The notes beneath the pieces were generated by a model, which worked only from the letters and a program-made list of their open reading frames with translations, searched no databases and was not told the origin of the DNA. Position numbers and translations under genes: made by a program. A stretch of DNA of 64,000 nucleotides from an uncultured Paracoccaceae bacterium (GTDB taxonomy: Bacteria > Pseudomonadota > Alphaproteobacteria > Rhodobacterales > Rhodobacteraceae). The stretch spans positions 1,288,057 through 1,352,056 of the forward strand of contig CANMPK010000001.1 in assembly GCA_947499725.1 (NCBI GenBank). The letters run 5' to 3'. Below, one piece after another: positions 44,200 through 53,700 of this stretch (position 1 is the first letter of the stretch; every line of letters starts with the position of its first letter).

Positions 44200-45294
44200 T
44201 TAAGATTCTCTTAGACCGATATCGCCCTGCACAAGCGAGACAGATTTTACCACGGCGAAGATCTGCTGCCCCTTTTGCAACGACAGCGCCGCAAGCGAGC
44301 GCTGGGTGATGCGTGACAGAATACGGCTGTCAGCACAGCTAATCTGAACCAAGACCCCTCCCGCTGGATGGTTTTGAATATCGCTGATCACACCCTGCAG
44401 GCAGTTCAGCGCCGAAATACCTGCGGGTTCTGACAAGCTTAGCATCACATCTTGCGCCTTAATGCGCAGGCGGTGTTGGCTGCCGATGTCTGCCGGCAAA
44501 TTGGGCAGATACAATGGTCCGCCTTCAGTATGAAGGACGGTCATTCCATCACTATCATGGGCCTGTACCTGCGCTGTGATCACTGCACCCAGACTATCTG
44601 CGCTGATGTGCTGCGCACTATTCAGATCGCTAAGCACGTCCGTAGCAGCGCCCGATTGCACCACCTGACCGTCTTGCATAACCACCAAGTGATTGGCGAG
44701 ACGCGCCACTTCAGACACAGAATGGCTGACATAGAGGATCGGTAAGCCAGCCTCATCCCGCAGGCGTTCCAGATAAGGCAAAATCTCTTGCTTACGGCGC
44801 TCATCGAGCGCGGCGAGCGGTTCGTCCATCATCAGAAGCGTGGGTTCCGCCAGCAAAGCGCGGCCAATGGCCGTGCGTTGTTTTTCACCGCCCGACAGGT
44901 CAACAGGCATACGGTCCAGCAGGCTGCCCAGCGCCAGCATATCAAAGATCTTGCCTTCCAAGGCAGCATTAGGGGCTTTGCCCTGCATACGGCCCCCAAA
45001 ACGCAGATTGCGCAGCACCGACATATGGGGAAACAGGCGACTGTCTTGGAAAACATAACCGACCCCGCGTTTGTGCGGCGGCAAGTTGATGCCTTTGCGC
45101 GTATTCAGGAAATCTACGCCATTCAGCGCGATCTCTCCTTGGTCTGGCTGGATCAACCCAGCAACCGCATTGATCACACTGGTTTTGCCAGATCCAGATG
45201 CCCCAAACAAAGCTGTTACACCGCTGGGCGCCGTGAAACTTGCCTTCAAATGGAAGCCTTCAAGCTGGTGCTGAATATCAACAGAAAGGCTCAT
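44200..45294 (-). CDS. modC: Molybdate ABC transporter ATP-binding protein
   Basis: A 364-residue ATPase. Walker A is FGASGSGKTSV, the ABC signature LSGGEKQRTAIGRAL and Walker B LLMMDEPLAALD. The C-terminal TOBE (molybdate-binding) domain occupies about residues 290-364, which separates ModC from other importers. It overlaps modB by 4 bases. It energises uptake with ModB and ModA. Confidence 0.96.
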   Translation of the reverse strand: MSLSVDIQHQLEGFHLKASFTAPSGVTALFGASGSGKTSVINAVAGLIQPDQGEIALNGVDFLNTRKGINLPPHKRGVGYVFQDSRLFPHMSVLRNLRFGGRMQGKAPNAALEGKIFDMLALGSLLDRMPVDLSGGEKQRTAIGRALLAEPTLLMMDEPLAALDERRKQEILPYLERLRDEAGLPILYVSHSVSEVARLANHLVVMQDGQVVQSGAATDVLSDLNSAQHISADSLGAVITAQVQAHDSDGMTVLHTEGGPLYLPNLPADIGSQHRLRIKAQDVMLSLSEPAGISALNCLQGVISDIQNHPAGGVLVQISCADSRILSRITQRSLAALSLQKGQQIFAVVKSVSLVQGDIGLRES

Positions 45295-45998
45295 TTTTGG
45301 CCTCCTGTCTGAGTGAGCCGCTTGGCCAAAACTTCGGACAAGAGCAGAGCCCCAACCGATAGGGCCACGGACATCAGGATCAGCTTCAGCGCATCGCCCT
45401 CTGCCCCCGGCACTTGCAGAAATCCATAGATGGCCGAAGGGATGGTTTGGGTTTGGCCAGGGATATTGGACACGAAGGTGATCGTCGCGCCAAATTCCCC
45501 CATGGCTTTGGCAAATCCCAACACGCTCGCAGCCAAGATCGCGGGCAACATCACTGGAAAGGTGATATATGTCAGCACCTTAATGGGAGACGCGCCAAGG
45601 GTTTGCGCCGCTTGTTCAAGTTTTGGATCGACGGCTTCGATCCCAAGCCGCAATGCGCGCACCATGAGAGGAAAGGCCATCACAGCGGCCGCAAGGGCTG
45701 CACCCGTCCATTTAAAGGCCAAGACAAGACCAAAGGTTTGTTCAAGCCAAGCACCGATTGGGGCGCGGCGCCCAAAGACGCTGAGCAAAAGATAACCGGT
45801 GACAACCGGCGGAAGGATCAGCGGCAAATGCACGAGAATGTTCAGGAGCTGCTTGCCCCAAAACTCTTTACGGACAAGCACATAGGCCACGAAAACCGCG
45901 AGAGGAAGGCTAAGAACTGTTGCCCAAAGGGATACTTTGAGGGACAGAAAAACCGCCTGCCAGCTTTCCTCGGTGAGAAAGGCTTCGCCACCAATCAT
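45291..45998 (-). CDS. modB: Molybdate ABC transporter permease
   Basis: A 235-residue permease with about five or six membrane helices and the ABC coupling loop EAVDPKLEQAAQTLGASPIKVLTYITFP. It overlaps modA upstream and modC downstream by 4 bases each. Confidence 0.95.
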   Translation of the reverse strand: MIGGEAFLTEESWQAVFLSLKVSLWATVLSLPLAVFVAYVLVRKEFWGKQLLNILVHLPLILPPVVTGYLLLSVFGRRAPIGAWLEQTFGLVLAFKWTGAALAAAVMAFPLMVRALRLGIEAVDPKLEQAAQTLGASPIKVLTYITFPVMLPAILAASVLGFAKAMGEFGATITFVSNIPGQTQTIPSAIYGFLQVPGAEGDALKLILMSVALSVGALLLSEVLAKRLTQTGGQK

Positions 45999-46744
45999 GA
46001 GCCACCTTTGGCGGGCTTTGAGATCGGCACAAAGCCGTATTCGGCAAAAATGGCCTGCGCCTTAGGGCTATGCAAAAAGGCAAGGTATTGCGCGGCTTGA
46101 TCAGTGTCTGCGATTTGGCCAGCAGGGTACAAGATGGGCGCATGCGCCGATTGCGGAATGTGCGCCAAGACATGCACACGCGGTTCTTGCAGGGCATCGG
46201 TTTGGTAGACGATGGCATAGTCGACTTCGCCCAGCGCCACCAATCGTAATGCGGCGCGCACATTGTCGGTTTGTACAGTGAAAGGTGCTGTGTCCTGCCA
46301 TACGCCAAGCGACGTTAACGCCTCTTTGGCATAGATACCTGCGGGCACAGCCTTGGTGATGCCCAAAGCAAGGCGTGCGGGGTCTAGGAGGTTTGGTAAA
46401 TTGGCAAGCTTGAAGTCTGCGTCTGGCTTTGTGCCGATGACCACCAATTGATTGGAAAACAAAGGCTCTGCAGGAGGGTTTTGCACGAGACTTTCGTTTT
46501 GCAAAACCTGCATCCAAGACGGATTGGCTGAGATGTAAATATCCGCAGGTGCCCCGTTTTGGATTTGCCGCGCAAGGGTCGCGCTGCTGGCGTAAGACAC
46601 TGTAATATCATCAGAATAAGACGTATTCACCTCATCCAAAGCCCCGCGTAGGCTGGCTGCAGCAAAGACAGTGATCTCTGCATTGGCGGCCATGGCGGAC
46701 AGGCACATCACCAAGGGGGCAAGCAAGTTGTGAAGGCGCGGCAT
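45995..46744 (-). CDS. modA: Periplasmic molybdate-binding protein
   Basis: A 249-residue solute-binding protein with a signal peptide (about residues 1-22, ending AANA). The mature N-terminus ITVFAAASLRGALDEV is characteristic of ModA, and YAIVYQTDAL falls in the usual ligand region. It begins 38 bases after the cobQ stop, leaving little room for its own promoter. Confidence 0.95.
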   Translation of the reverse strand: MPRLHNLLAPLVMCLSAMAANAEITVFAAASLRGALDEVNTSYSDDITVSYASSATLARQIQNGAPADIYISANPSWMQVLQNESLVQNPPAEPLFSNQLVVIGTKPDADFKLANLPNLLDPARLALGITKAVPAGIYAKEALTSLGVWQDTAPFTVQTDNVRAALRLVALGEVDYAIVYQTDALQEPRVHVLAHIPQSAHAPILYPAGQIADTDQAAQYLAFLHSPKAQAIFAEYGFVPISKPAKGGS

Positions 46745-46782
46745 AGGCTGGTAGAGCTCCGTTTCGTAAGGGGCACTATTGA

Positions 46783-48246
46783 CTAGGCGTTCGGCTGACG
46801 CAAGGCACGGGACAGCAAGGCATCTATGTTCAAATGCGCCTCCATATGATCTGCGAGGGCATCCAAAGTCGTTTCAACCGTTTGGGCGTAGCTCGTCCTA
46901 GAGGTTTGCGCGCCAAGGTTTTCCAAAAACGCTTTGCGGAAAGCATCTTGGTGGAACATCCCATGCAAGTAGCTGCCTTGAACCCGGTTTGTTTCAGAGC
47001 ACGCCCCCTCGGGACGACCGTCGATCTGCGCAAATGGACGGGCGCAATCGGGGCCTTGTGTCCGGCCAATGTGGATTTCGTATCCGGTAATGTCGGCACC
47101 TGTACAGGTGTGTACAGCCGATGTTTCGGTCAGGCGTTTGTCATCTGTCATTGTAGTCTGAATGTTCAGCAAGCCGAGCCCTTTGGTATTGCCCGCGGCA
47201 CCTTCAATGCCTTGTGGATCATCAACAGTTTGGCCAAGCATCTGATACCCCCCACAAATTCCAAGCACATGCCCCCCGCGCCGCACATGAGCGTACAGAT
47301 CTGTATCCCAGCCTTGTTCGCGCAAAAACATAAGATCAGCGCGGGTGGATTTGCTGCCTGGAAGAATAACAAGCGTTGCATCGCCTGGGATGGCTTCGCC
47401 TGCCTTCAGGATGGTTAGGCGCACGCCTGGTTCTTGCGCCAAGGGATCAAGATCGTCAAAATTGGCAATGCGCGAAAGGCCGAGGCACACGATATGCGTG
47501 TCGCCCCCATGGTGCGAGCCTTGCAAATCCAGTGCGTCTTCGGCTGGTAGCTTCCAAGCTTCTGAAAAATATGGAAGAACCCCAAATCCCTGCCATCCAG
47601 TTTTATCTTGGATCAGTTGGTACCCATCGTCAAATAGGCTTGGATCGCCACGGAATTTATTGATCAAAAAGCCATGGATCATGGCTGCGTCTTGTGGATC
47701 GATCACGGTTTGCGTGCCTACCATCTGTGCGATGACACCTCCGCGGTCGATATCCCCAGCGAGCACAACAGGAACCTGAGCAGCCCGTGCAAAGCCCATG
47801 TTCGCGATGTCTCCGGCGCGCAAGTTTACCTCGGCAGGGCTTCCGGCGCCTTCCACTACAACCAAATCATGATTTGATTTCAGAAGGTTAAAGCTCTCCA
47901 GAACCTTTTCCATAAGTTGCGGCTTTAGCTTGGCGTAATCGCGCGCTTTGGCTGTGGCGAAGCGTTTGCCTTGCACAATCACTTGCGATCCGGTGTCCGT
48001 TTCCGGCTTCAGCAATACCGGATTCATATGTACGGATAACCGTACACCGCAGGCTTTGGCTTGCAGCGCCTGCGCACGACCAATTTCGCCGCCATCCGCC
48101 GTAACCGCTGCATTATTGGACATATTCTGAGGCTTAAACGGCGCGACGGACAGGCCACGACGCTTTACAGCTCGGCAAAGACCCGCAACCAAAAGAGACT
48201 TTCCAACATTGCTGCCGGTGCCTTGGATCATCAGTGCTTTGCTCAT
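46783..48246 (-). CDS. cobQ: Cobyric acid synthase
   Basis: Amidates adenosylcobyrinic acid a,c-diamide at four side chains using glutamine and ATP. It has 487 residues. The N-terminal P-loop-like domain begins [13 protein letters not shown] and the glutaminase domain has Cys in [13 protein letters not shown]. The ATG at 48246 (MSKALMIQG) is supported by AAGG upstream; the longer in-frame start lies in the cobO spacer. It follows cobO by 66 bases and precedes modA by 38. Confidence 0.96.
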   Translation of the reverse strand: MSKALMIQGTGSNVGKSLLVAGLCRAVKRRGLSVAPFKPQNMSNNAAVTADGGEIGRAQALQAKACGVRLSVHMNPVLLKPETDTGSQVIVQGKRFATAKARDYAKLKPQLMEKVLESFNLLKSNHDLVVVEGAGSPAEVNLRAGDIANMGFARAAQVPVVLAGDIDRGGVIAQMVGTQTVIDPQDAAMIHGFLINKFRGDPSLFDDGYQLIQDKTGWQGFGVLPYFSEAWKLPAEDALDLQGSHHGGDTHIVCLGLSRIANFDDLDPLAQEPGVRLTILKAGEAIPGDATLVILPGSKSTRADLMFLREQGWDTDLYAHVRRGGHVLGICGGYQMLGQTVDDPQGIEGAAGNTKGLGLLNIQTTMTDDKRLTETSAVHTCTGADITGYEIHIGRTQGPDCARPFAQIDGRPEGACSETNRVQGSYLHGMFHQDAFRKAFLENLGAQTSRTSYAQTVETTLDALADHMEAHLNIDALLSRALRQPNA

Positions 48247-48312
48247 GCTGTTGCCTTGCGAATTGTACAATTTGCCACTTTCAGCCGCCCAAATGGACAT
48301 TTGGAACGGTGG

Positions 48313-48930
48313 TTAATACTCCACACCCTTTTGCGCTTTGATACCGTCGCGGAACGGGTGTTTCACCAAAGTCATTTCCGTGACCAAATCCGCGGCTTCA
48401 ATCAACTCTGGCTTGGCGTTGCGCCCTGTCAGACAGACGTGGGTCATGTCTGGTTTTTCGGTCAACAAGAAGTCGACAACCTCGTCGATATCCAGATAGT
48501 CATTGCGTAGGGCGATGTTGATTTCGTCGAGCAGTACAAACTTGTACGCCTCATCTCGGATCAGTTGTTTGGCCAGCTCCCAGCCAGCTTGCGCCTTGGC
48601 AATGTCGCGTTCGCGATCTTGGGTTTCCCAAGTGAAGCCTTCGCCAGAAACGAAGAATTTGCACTCGTCCGGAAAGTGTTTTTCCAAGAAATCCCGTTCG
48701 CCTGTGGCCATGGCGCCTTTGATGAATTGCACAACGGCGCAGGGCATGCCGTGAGAGATACAGCGCATGATCATACCGAATCCCGAGGACGACTTGCCTT
48801 TGCCCGGGCCGGTATGCACCATCACCAGACCTTTTTCTTCGGTCTTCGTCGCCATCATCCGATCGCGTGCCGCTTTGATTTTCTTCATTTTTTCCGCGTG
48901 GCGCGCGTTTTGGTCGGTTGTGTCTGTCAC
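48313..48930 (-). CDS. cobO: Cob(I)yrinic acid a,c-diamide adenosyltransferase (CobA/CobO/BtuR type)
   Basis: A 205-residue ATP:corrinoid adenosyltransferase of the CobO type. The P-loop is MVHTGPGKGKSSSGFG, and DRERDIAKAQAGWELAK and LLDEINIALRNDYLD follow as in the family. It is divergent from the B12 riboswitch: the cobO start and the riboswitch are only about 50 bases apart on opposite strands. No riboswitch precedes cobO itself. Confidence 0.96.
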   Translation of the reverse strand: MTDTTDQNARHAEKMKKIKAARDRMMATKTEEKGLVMVHTGPGKGKSSSGFGMIMRCISHGMPCAVVQFIKGAMATGERDFLEKHFPDECKFFVSGEGFTWETQDRERDIAKAQAGWELAKQLIRDEAYKFVLLDEINIALRNDYLDIDEVVDFLLTEKPDMTHVCLTGRNAKPELIEAADLVTEMTLVKHPFRDGIKAQKGVEY

Positions 48931-48982
48931 AGCGATTTCCTCTGTCCTTGACTTGCTGCGCCCTATCGCGCATTCCCGTTTT

Positions 48983-49165
48983 GTTGGTTCCTGTTCTTAG
49001 AGCAGGTGAAAAGGGAATGCGACAAGGTTTGAATGTACCAAAGCGCAGCCGCCCCCGCGACCGTGACCGGAGAGGTCATTCAAAAGCCACTGGCCAAAGG
49101 CCGGGAAGGATGAATGACCGTTAAGGCGAAAGCCTTTGGATCTGTAAGCCGGGAGACCTGCCAGC
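48983..49165 (+). promoter_or_regulatory. Cobalamin riboswitch
   Basis: Canonical B12 aptamer pieces occur in order: GAGCAGGTGAAAAGGGAA, TGCGACAAG, GCAGCCGCCCCCGCGACCG, the B12 box AAGCCACTGG, CCGGGAAGG and GCCGGGAGACCTGCC. A hairpin (ACCGGA/TCCGGT, 49180-49199) just downstream may be the expression platform. It would repress the plus-strand DUF1636-cobW-cobN... genes when adenosylcobalamin is plentiful. A -35-like TTGACT lies at 48948-48953 but a good -10 is not evident. Confidence 0.95.
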
Positions 49166-49264
49166 GGAGATGACATGAAACCGGACGGGGTGTTCCGGTG
49201 TCGGGAAAACGTATCTCACGTCCCCGCCCTATTCGCCCTTGTCCTTCCTTTGGGGAGAGACAAT

Positions 49265-49648
49265 TTGGAACCTGAATTCGCGCCTGTAGAGCTGCTGGTC
49301 TGTGCGACCTGCCGTGCTGGGCAACCCACTGATATCGAAGGCCCGCGCCCTGGGGCGCAATTGACCGAGGCTTTGTCTGCGATGGACTGGCCTGCGCATG
49401 TGACCGTGCGAGCGGTAGAATGCCTCAGCAACTGTGACAGCGGCTGTAGCCTTGCCGTACGCGGCGGTACGGATCGCTGGACATATGTGTACGGCAACTT
49501 CACCGGCGCTGACGACGCAACGTTGGTGCATGAAGGTATTGTCAAATATGCCAATACCGCCGATGGGATCGTGCCGTGGCGCGAGCGCCCTGTTCACTTC
49601 CGTAAAAACTGCATCGCGCGCGTGCCGCCGATTAACCTGCCAGAGTAA
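49265..49648 (+). CDS. DUF1636 metal-binding protein, B12-regulated
   Basis: A 127-residue protein with Cys pairs in VCATCRAG and ECLSNCDSGCSLAV, resembling the cluster sites of thioredoxin-like [2Fe-2S] ferredoxins. DUF1636 proteins are known near cobalamin genes but their role is not established; a metal or electron donor for the pathway is my inference. I chose the TTG at 49265 because GGGGAGAG precedes it and the protein then starts close to the conserved region. An ATG at 49175 would put the start inside the riboswitch expression platform. Confidence 0.75.
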   Translation: MEPEFAPVELLVCATCRAGQPTDIEGPRPGAQLTEALSAMDWPAHVTVRAVECLSNCDSGCSLAVRGGTDRWTYVYGNFTGADDATLVHEGIVKYANTADGIVPWRERPVHFRKNCIARVPPINLPE

Positions 49649-49655
49649 GAGACCG

Positions 49656-50762
49656 ATGAGCACTTTAGAAAAACTACCCGTCACCGTGATCACCGGCTTT
49701 TTGGGCGCTGGTAAAACCACACTTGTACGTAACCTGATGCAAAACCCGCAGGGCAAACGCCTTGCTGTGGTTGTGAATGAATTTGGCGATGTGGGTGTGG
49801 ATGGCGACATTCTGAAATCCTGCGCGATCCCGGATTGTCCTGCTGAAAACATCATGGAGCTGGCGAACGGTTGCATTTGCTGCACGGTTGCGGATGACTT
49901 CATCCCGACAATCGAAGCGCTGATGGCGTTGGAGCCACGCCCTGAACATATCGTTATTGAAACGTCGGGTTTGGCCCTGCCGAAACCTTTGCTGAAGGCT
50001 TTTGATTGGCCGGATATTCGTAGCAAGATCACCGTGGATGGCGTGATTGCTTTGGCGGATGCTGAGGCTGTGGCTGCGGGACGCTTTGCGACCAATGTGG
50101 CAGCGGTAGATGCCCAACGCGAAGCGGATGAAGGGATTGATCACGAAACGCCATTGTCAGAGCTGTTTGGCGATCAACTGTCTTGCGCCGATATCATTTT
50201 GCTGACCAAGCCGGATTTGGCGGGTGCCGATGGGGTTGCGCAGGCGAAGGCTGTGATTGAAGAGACCTCGCCGCGTAAAGTACCGGTTGTGGAAGTGGCT
50301 GAAGGCGTGATCGATGCACGCGTGGTTCTGGGTTTGAACTCCGCAGCGGAAGATGACATTGAGGCGCGCCCATCGCATCATGAAAGCCACCATCACCACC
50401 ACGATCATGATCACGACCATGATCATGCGGATCATCACCATCATCATGACCATCACCACCATGATCACAGCCATGATGATTTCAACAGTGTTGTCATTGA
50501 TTTGCCAGAGCAAGTGGATGCAGCGGATTTCGCGGCAAAGGTGGAAAAGCTGGCGAATGAGCAAAATATCCTGCGTTTGAAAGGCTATGCGGCCGTTCAG
50601 GGCAAACCCATGCGTTTGCTGGTTCAGGCGGTTGGCGCGCGGGTGCGGCATCAGTTTGATCGCCCTTGGACGTCAGATGAAAACCGTCAAGGTCGGGTCG
50701 TTGTGATTGCGGAGCATGATAATATCGATAAAGCGGCCATTCTGGCGGCTTTGACTGGGTAA
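49656..50762 (+). CDS. cobW: CobW GTPase, cobalt/zinc metallochaperone
   Basis: A 368-residue G3E-family GTPase. Walker A is GFLGAGKTTLVRNL, the CxCC metal motif is NGCICCTV, and the guanine motif is LLTKPDL (TKxD). A long His/Asp-rich stretch occupies about residues 241-275, followed by the CobW C-terminal domain. It is thought to deliver cobalt to the CobN chelatase encoded directly downstream (5 bases apart). It starts 7 bases after the DUF1636 stop, so both belong to the riboswitch operon. Confidence 0.96.
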   Translation: MSTLEKLPVTVITGFLGAGKTTLVRNLMQNPQGKRLAVVVNEFGDVGVDGDILKSCAIPDCPAENIMELANGCICCTVADDFIPTIEALMALEPRPEHIVIETSGLALPKPLLKAFDWPDIRSKITVDGVIALADAEAVAAGRFATNVAAVDAQREADEGIDHETPLSELFGDQLSCADIILLTKPDLAGADGVAQAKAVIEETSPRKVPVVEVAEGVIDARVVLGLNSAAEDDIEARPSHHESHHHHHDHDHDHDHADHHHHHDHHHHDHSHDDFNSVVIDLPEQVDAADFAAKVEKLANEQNILRLKGYAAVQGKPMRLLVQAVGARVRHQFDRPWTSDENRQGRVVVIAEHDNIDKAAILAALTG

Positions 50763-50767
50763 GCACA

Positions 50768-53700
50768 ATGCATGTCGTCTTTCGTGAAAGCCACGGATTA
50801 GAGGAAGCGGAAACGCCGATGGATCTGGGGCAAAGCCCTGCGGATCTGGTGGTGTTGTCCTTTTCCGACAGTGATCTAGGGGCTTTTGCGGCAGGCTGGC
50901 ATCGTGCAGATGGGGCGCTGCCAAGCTTGCGTTTGGCCAACCTGTCTGCGCTGAAACATCCGCTGTCTGTTGATACCTATGTGGAGCAAACCCTTGAGGG
51001 GGCGAAAGCCGTTTTGGTGCGACTGATCGGCGGGATCAACTATTGGCCTTATGGCATTCAGCAATTGCAGGATTTGGCGCGGCGCAACGGGATCGCCTTA
51101 GCGGTTTTGCCTGCGGATGGGCGCGCCGATAGGCGGCTGGATGACGTGTCGACTGTGCCGGCTTCGACTCTGGATCGGCTCAAGCACCTGTGTGACACGG
51201 GCGGTGCTGTCGCGGCGCAGGCGGCTTTGGCGCAGCTTGCTTTGGCAGCAGGGCTTTATGCGGGGCCGGTTGAGGGCAGCAAGGCTTTGCCGTCTTATGG
51301 GGCGTGGCGTTTGTCTGACGGGGTATGCGATGCAGCGGCGCTGACAGATGAGCCATTGATTGCTTTGAGCTTCTATCGCTCTTACCTAAGCTCTGCGGAT
51401 ATGGCGCCGATTGAGGCGATGGCTGCGGCCTTTGAGGCGCAGGGCTATGAGGTGATTGGGCTTTTTGCGCCATCCTTGAAGCAGCCGGAAGCCGCAGCTT
51501 GGATTGCCCAGACGCTCAAGCAACTTCAGCCCAGCGCCATTGTGAATGCCACGGCCTTTTCGGGCAAAGGAGCGGATGGGAATTCTCCGCTGGATGCCAC
51601 AGAGGCGCCAGTGTTTCAGGTGGCTTTGGCAACCTCGCGCCGGAAAGCTTGGGTCGAGGCAGAGCGGGGATTGGCCCCTGCTGACTTGGCGATGCATGTG
51701 GTTCTACCCGAAGTGGACGGGCGACTGTTTGCGGGCGTCAGCAGCTTTAAAGAACCGGGAAAGAAAGATCCGGTTTTAGAATATTCCCGCTTTGCGCATC
51801 GCCCTTTGGCGGATCGGATCGAGGCGGTGGTGCAGAAGGTGCATCACTGGGTGAATTTGGCGCAAACCCCTGTTGACCACGCGCGACTGGCCTGTGTGTT
51901 GTCGACCTATCCGGGGGCGGATTGGAATATGGCCCATGCGGTCGGGTTGGATGCTTTGGCCAGCACGGATGCGATTTTGCAGGACCTGCGCGGCACCGGC
52001 TATGCGGTGGGCGCGGATAAAACGCCTTTGGCCGAGGTTCTGGGCGATGCGCAGCTTTCCGTTGGGTTAGATTGGTATGCAGAGGCGTTGAAGGCCCTGC
52101 CCCAAGCCTTGCAGGATGATTTGGCAGAGGTCTGGGGCGCGCCAGAGGCGGATGCATTGGTGCAAGGTGGGGCTTTTGCGTTTAACGCCGTGCAGCGCGA
52201 CAATGTCTTGGTTGCCTTACAGCCAGAACGTGGCAGCGCTGATCTGCGCGTGGATGAATATCACGATCTGGCTCGCACACCACGCCATAGCTATGTGGCG
52301 TTTTACCTGTGGCTGACCGCGCAGTTCGGCGCGGATGCTTTGATGCATGTGGGCGCGCATGGCACGCTGGAATGGCTGCCAGGGAAATCCGTGGCTTTGT
52401 CTGGCGACTGTTGGCCCGAGGTTCTGACCGCTCATCGCCCTGTGATCTATCCGTTTATCGTGAATGACCCCGGCGAGGCTGCGCAGGCCAAGCGGCGCAT
52501 TGGGGCTGTGACTTTGGGCCATGTGCCGCCGCCCTTAAAAGACAGCGCAGCGCCAGAACGGTTTGCCTATTTGGAAAGCCTTCTGGATGAGTTTTCCAAC
52601 GCGGATGGTTTGGACCCGAAGCGGCGGGATCGTTTGCAGGATGATATCCGCGCCGAGGCGGAGGCTTTGGGCTTGGCAGAGCAGCTGGGCATGGATGCGG
52701 CCACGTCTTTGGCTGAGGCTTTGACGCGTATTGATACTTTTGTGTGTGACATCAAGGAAAGCCAGTTTGGCGATGGGCTGCATGTGTTTGGGCGCGCGCC
52801 AGTGGGGCAAGAGGCGTTTGATGCGGCGTCCTCGGCTTTGTCGGAACGCGATGGGCTCTTGCGCGCCTTGCGGGGCAAACGGATTGCGGCGGGGCCGTCA
52901 GGCTCGCCCTATCGTGGGCGCAGTGATGTTTTACCGACAGGGCGGAACCTATTTACGACCGATCCGCGATCTGTGCCGACGCGGTCTGCCTATGCGCAGG
53001 GGGTGAAGCTGGCCGAAGAGCTGGTGCGGCGGCATTTGCAGGATGAGGGGGATTACCCCAAAAACTTGATCGTGGATCTATGGGGCTCTGCCACCATGCG
53101 CACGGCGGGTGAAGAATTCGCCATGGCTTTGCATTTGCTGGGGGTGAAACCTGTATGGGATGAGGGGTCAGAGCGTGTGTCTGGCATTGAAATCCTACCG
53201 ATTGCTTTGCTAGAGCGCCCGCGTTTGGATGTGACGTTGCGCGTGTCTGGCTTGTTCCGTGATGTTTTTCCTTCATTGTCTGCGCTGTTTTCGCAAGCGG
53301 TGCGTGCCTTGGCAGAGCGTGACGAAAGCAGTGACTGGAACCCCTTTGTGGGCAGCGTGCCTGCGCCACGGGTTTATGGGCCTGCGCCGGCCAGCTATGG
53401 TTTGGGCATGGGCGACATGAGCGACTATTCCGAGGAAGGCCGTGCGCAAGCGGGGGAGGCTTGGTTGTCGGCTTCCTCATGGGCGCTGGATACTGATGCG
53501 CCGCGTCAGGATCAGGCGGGTCTGCGCGATCGTGTGGCGGCGGCGGATAGCTTTGTGCATCTACAGGATTTGCCAGAGACGGATATTTTGCTGGCGGCCG
53601 ATTATGCCAATCATGAGGCGGGGTTTGCCGCCGCGCAATATGTCACCGGTGGCGATGCGGCTTTGTATCATTTGGACAGCAGCGATCCGGCGCGGCCTCG

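Noticed and set aside
49175..49264. N-terminal extension of the DUF1636 protein from the ATG at 49175
   Set aside because: It would translate the riboswitch expression platform; the TTG at 49265 has a better ribosome-binding site and fits the family start.
50376..50481. Short-period DNA repeat that might suggest a CRISPR or tandem array
   Set aside because: It is coding sequence for the His/Asp-rich segment of CobW, with CAT/CAC/GAT codons and no spacer structure.
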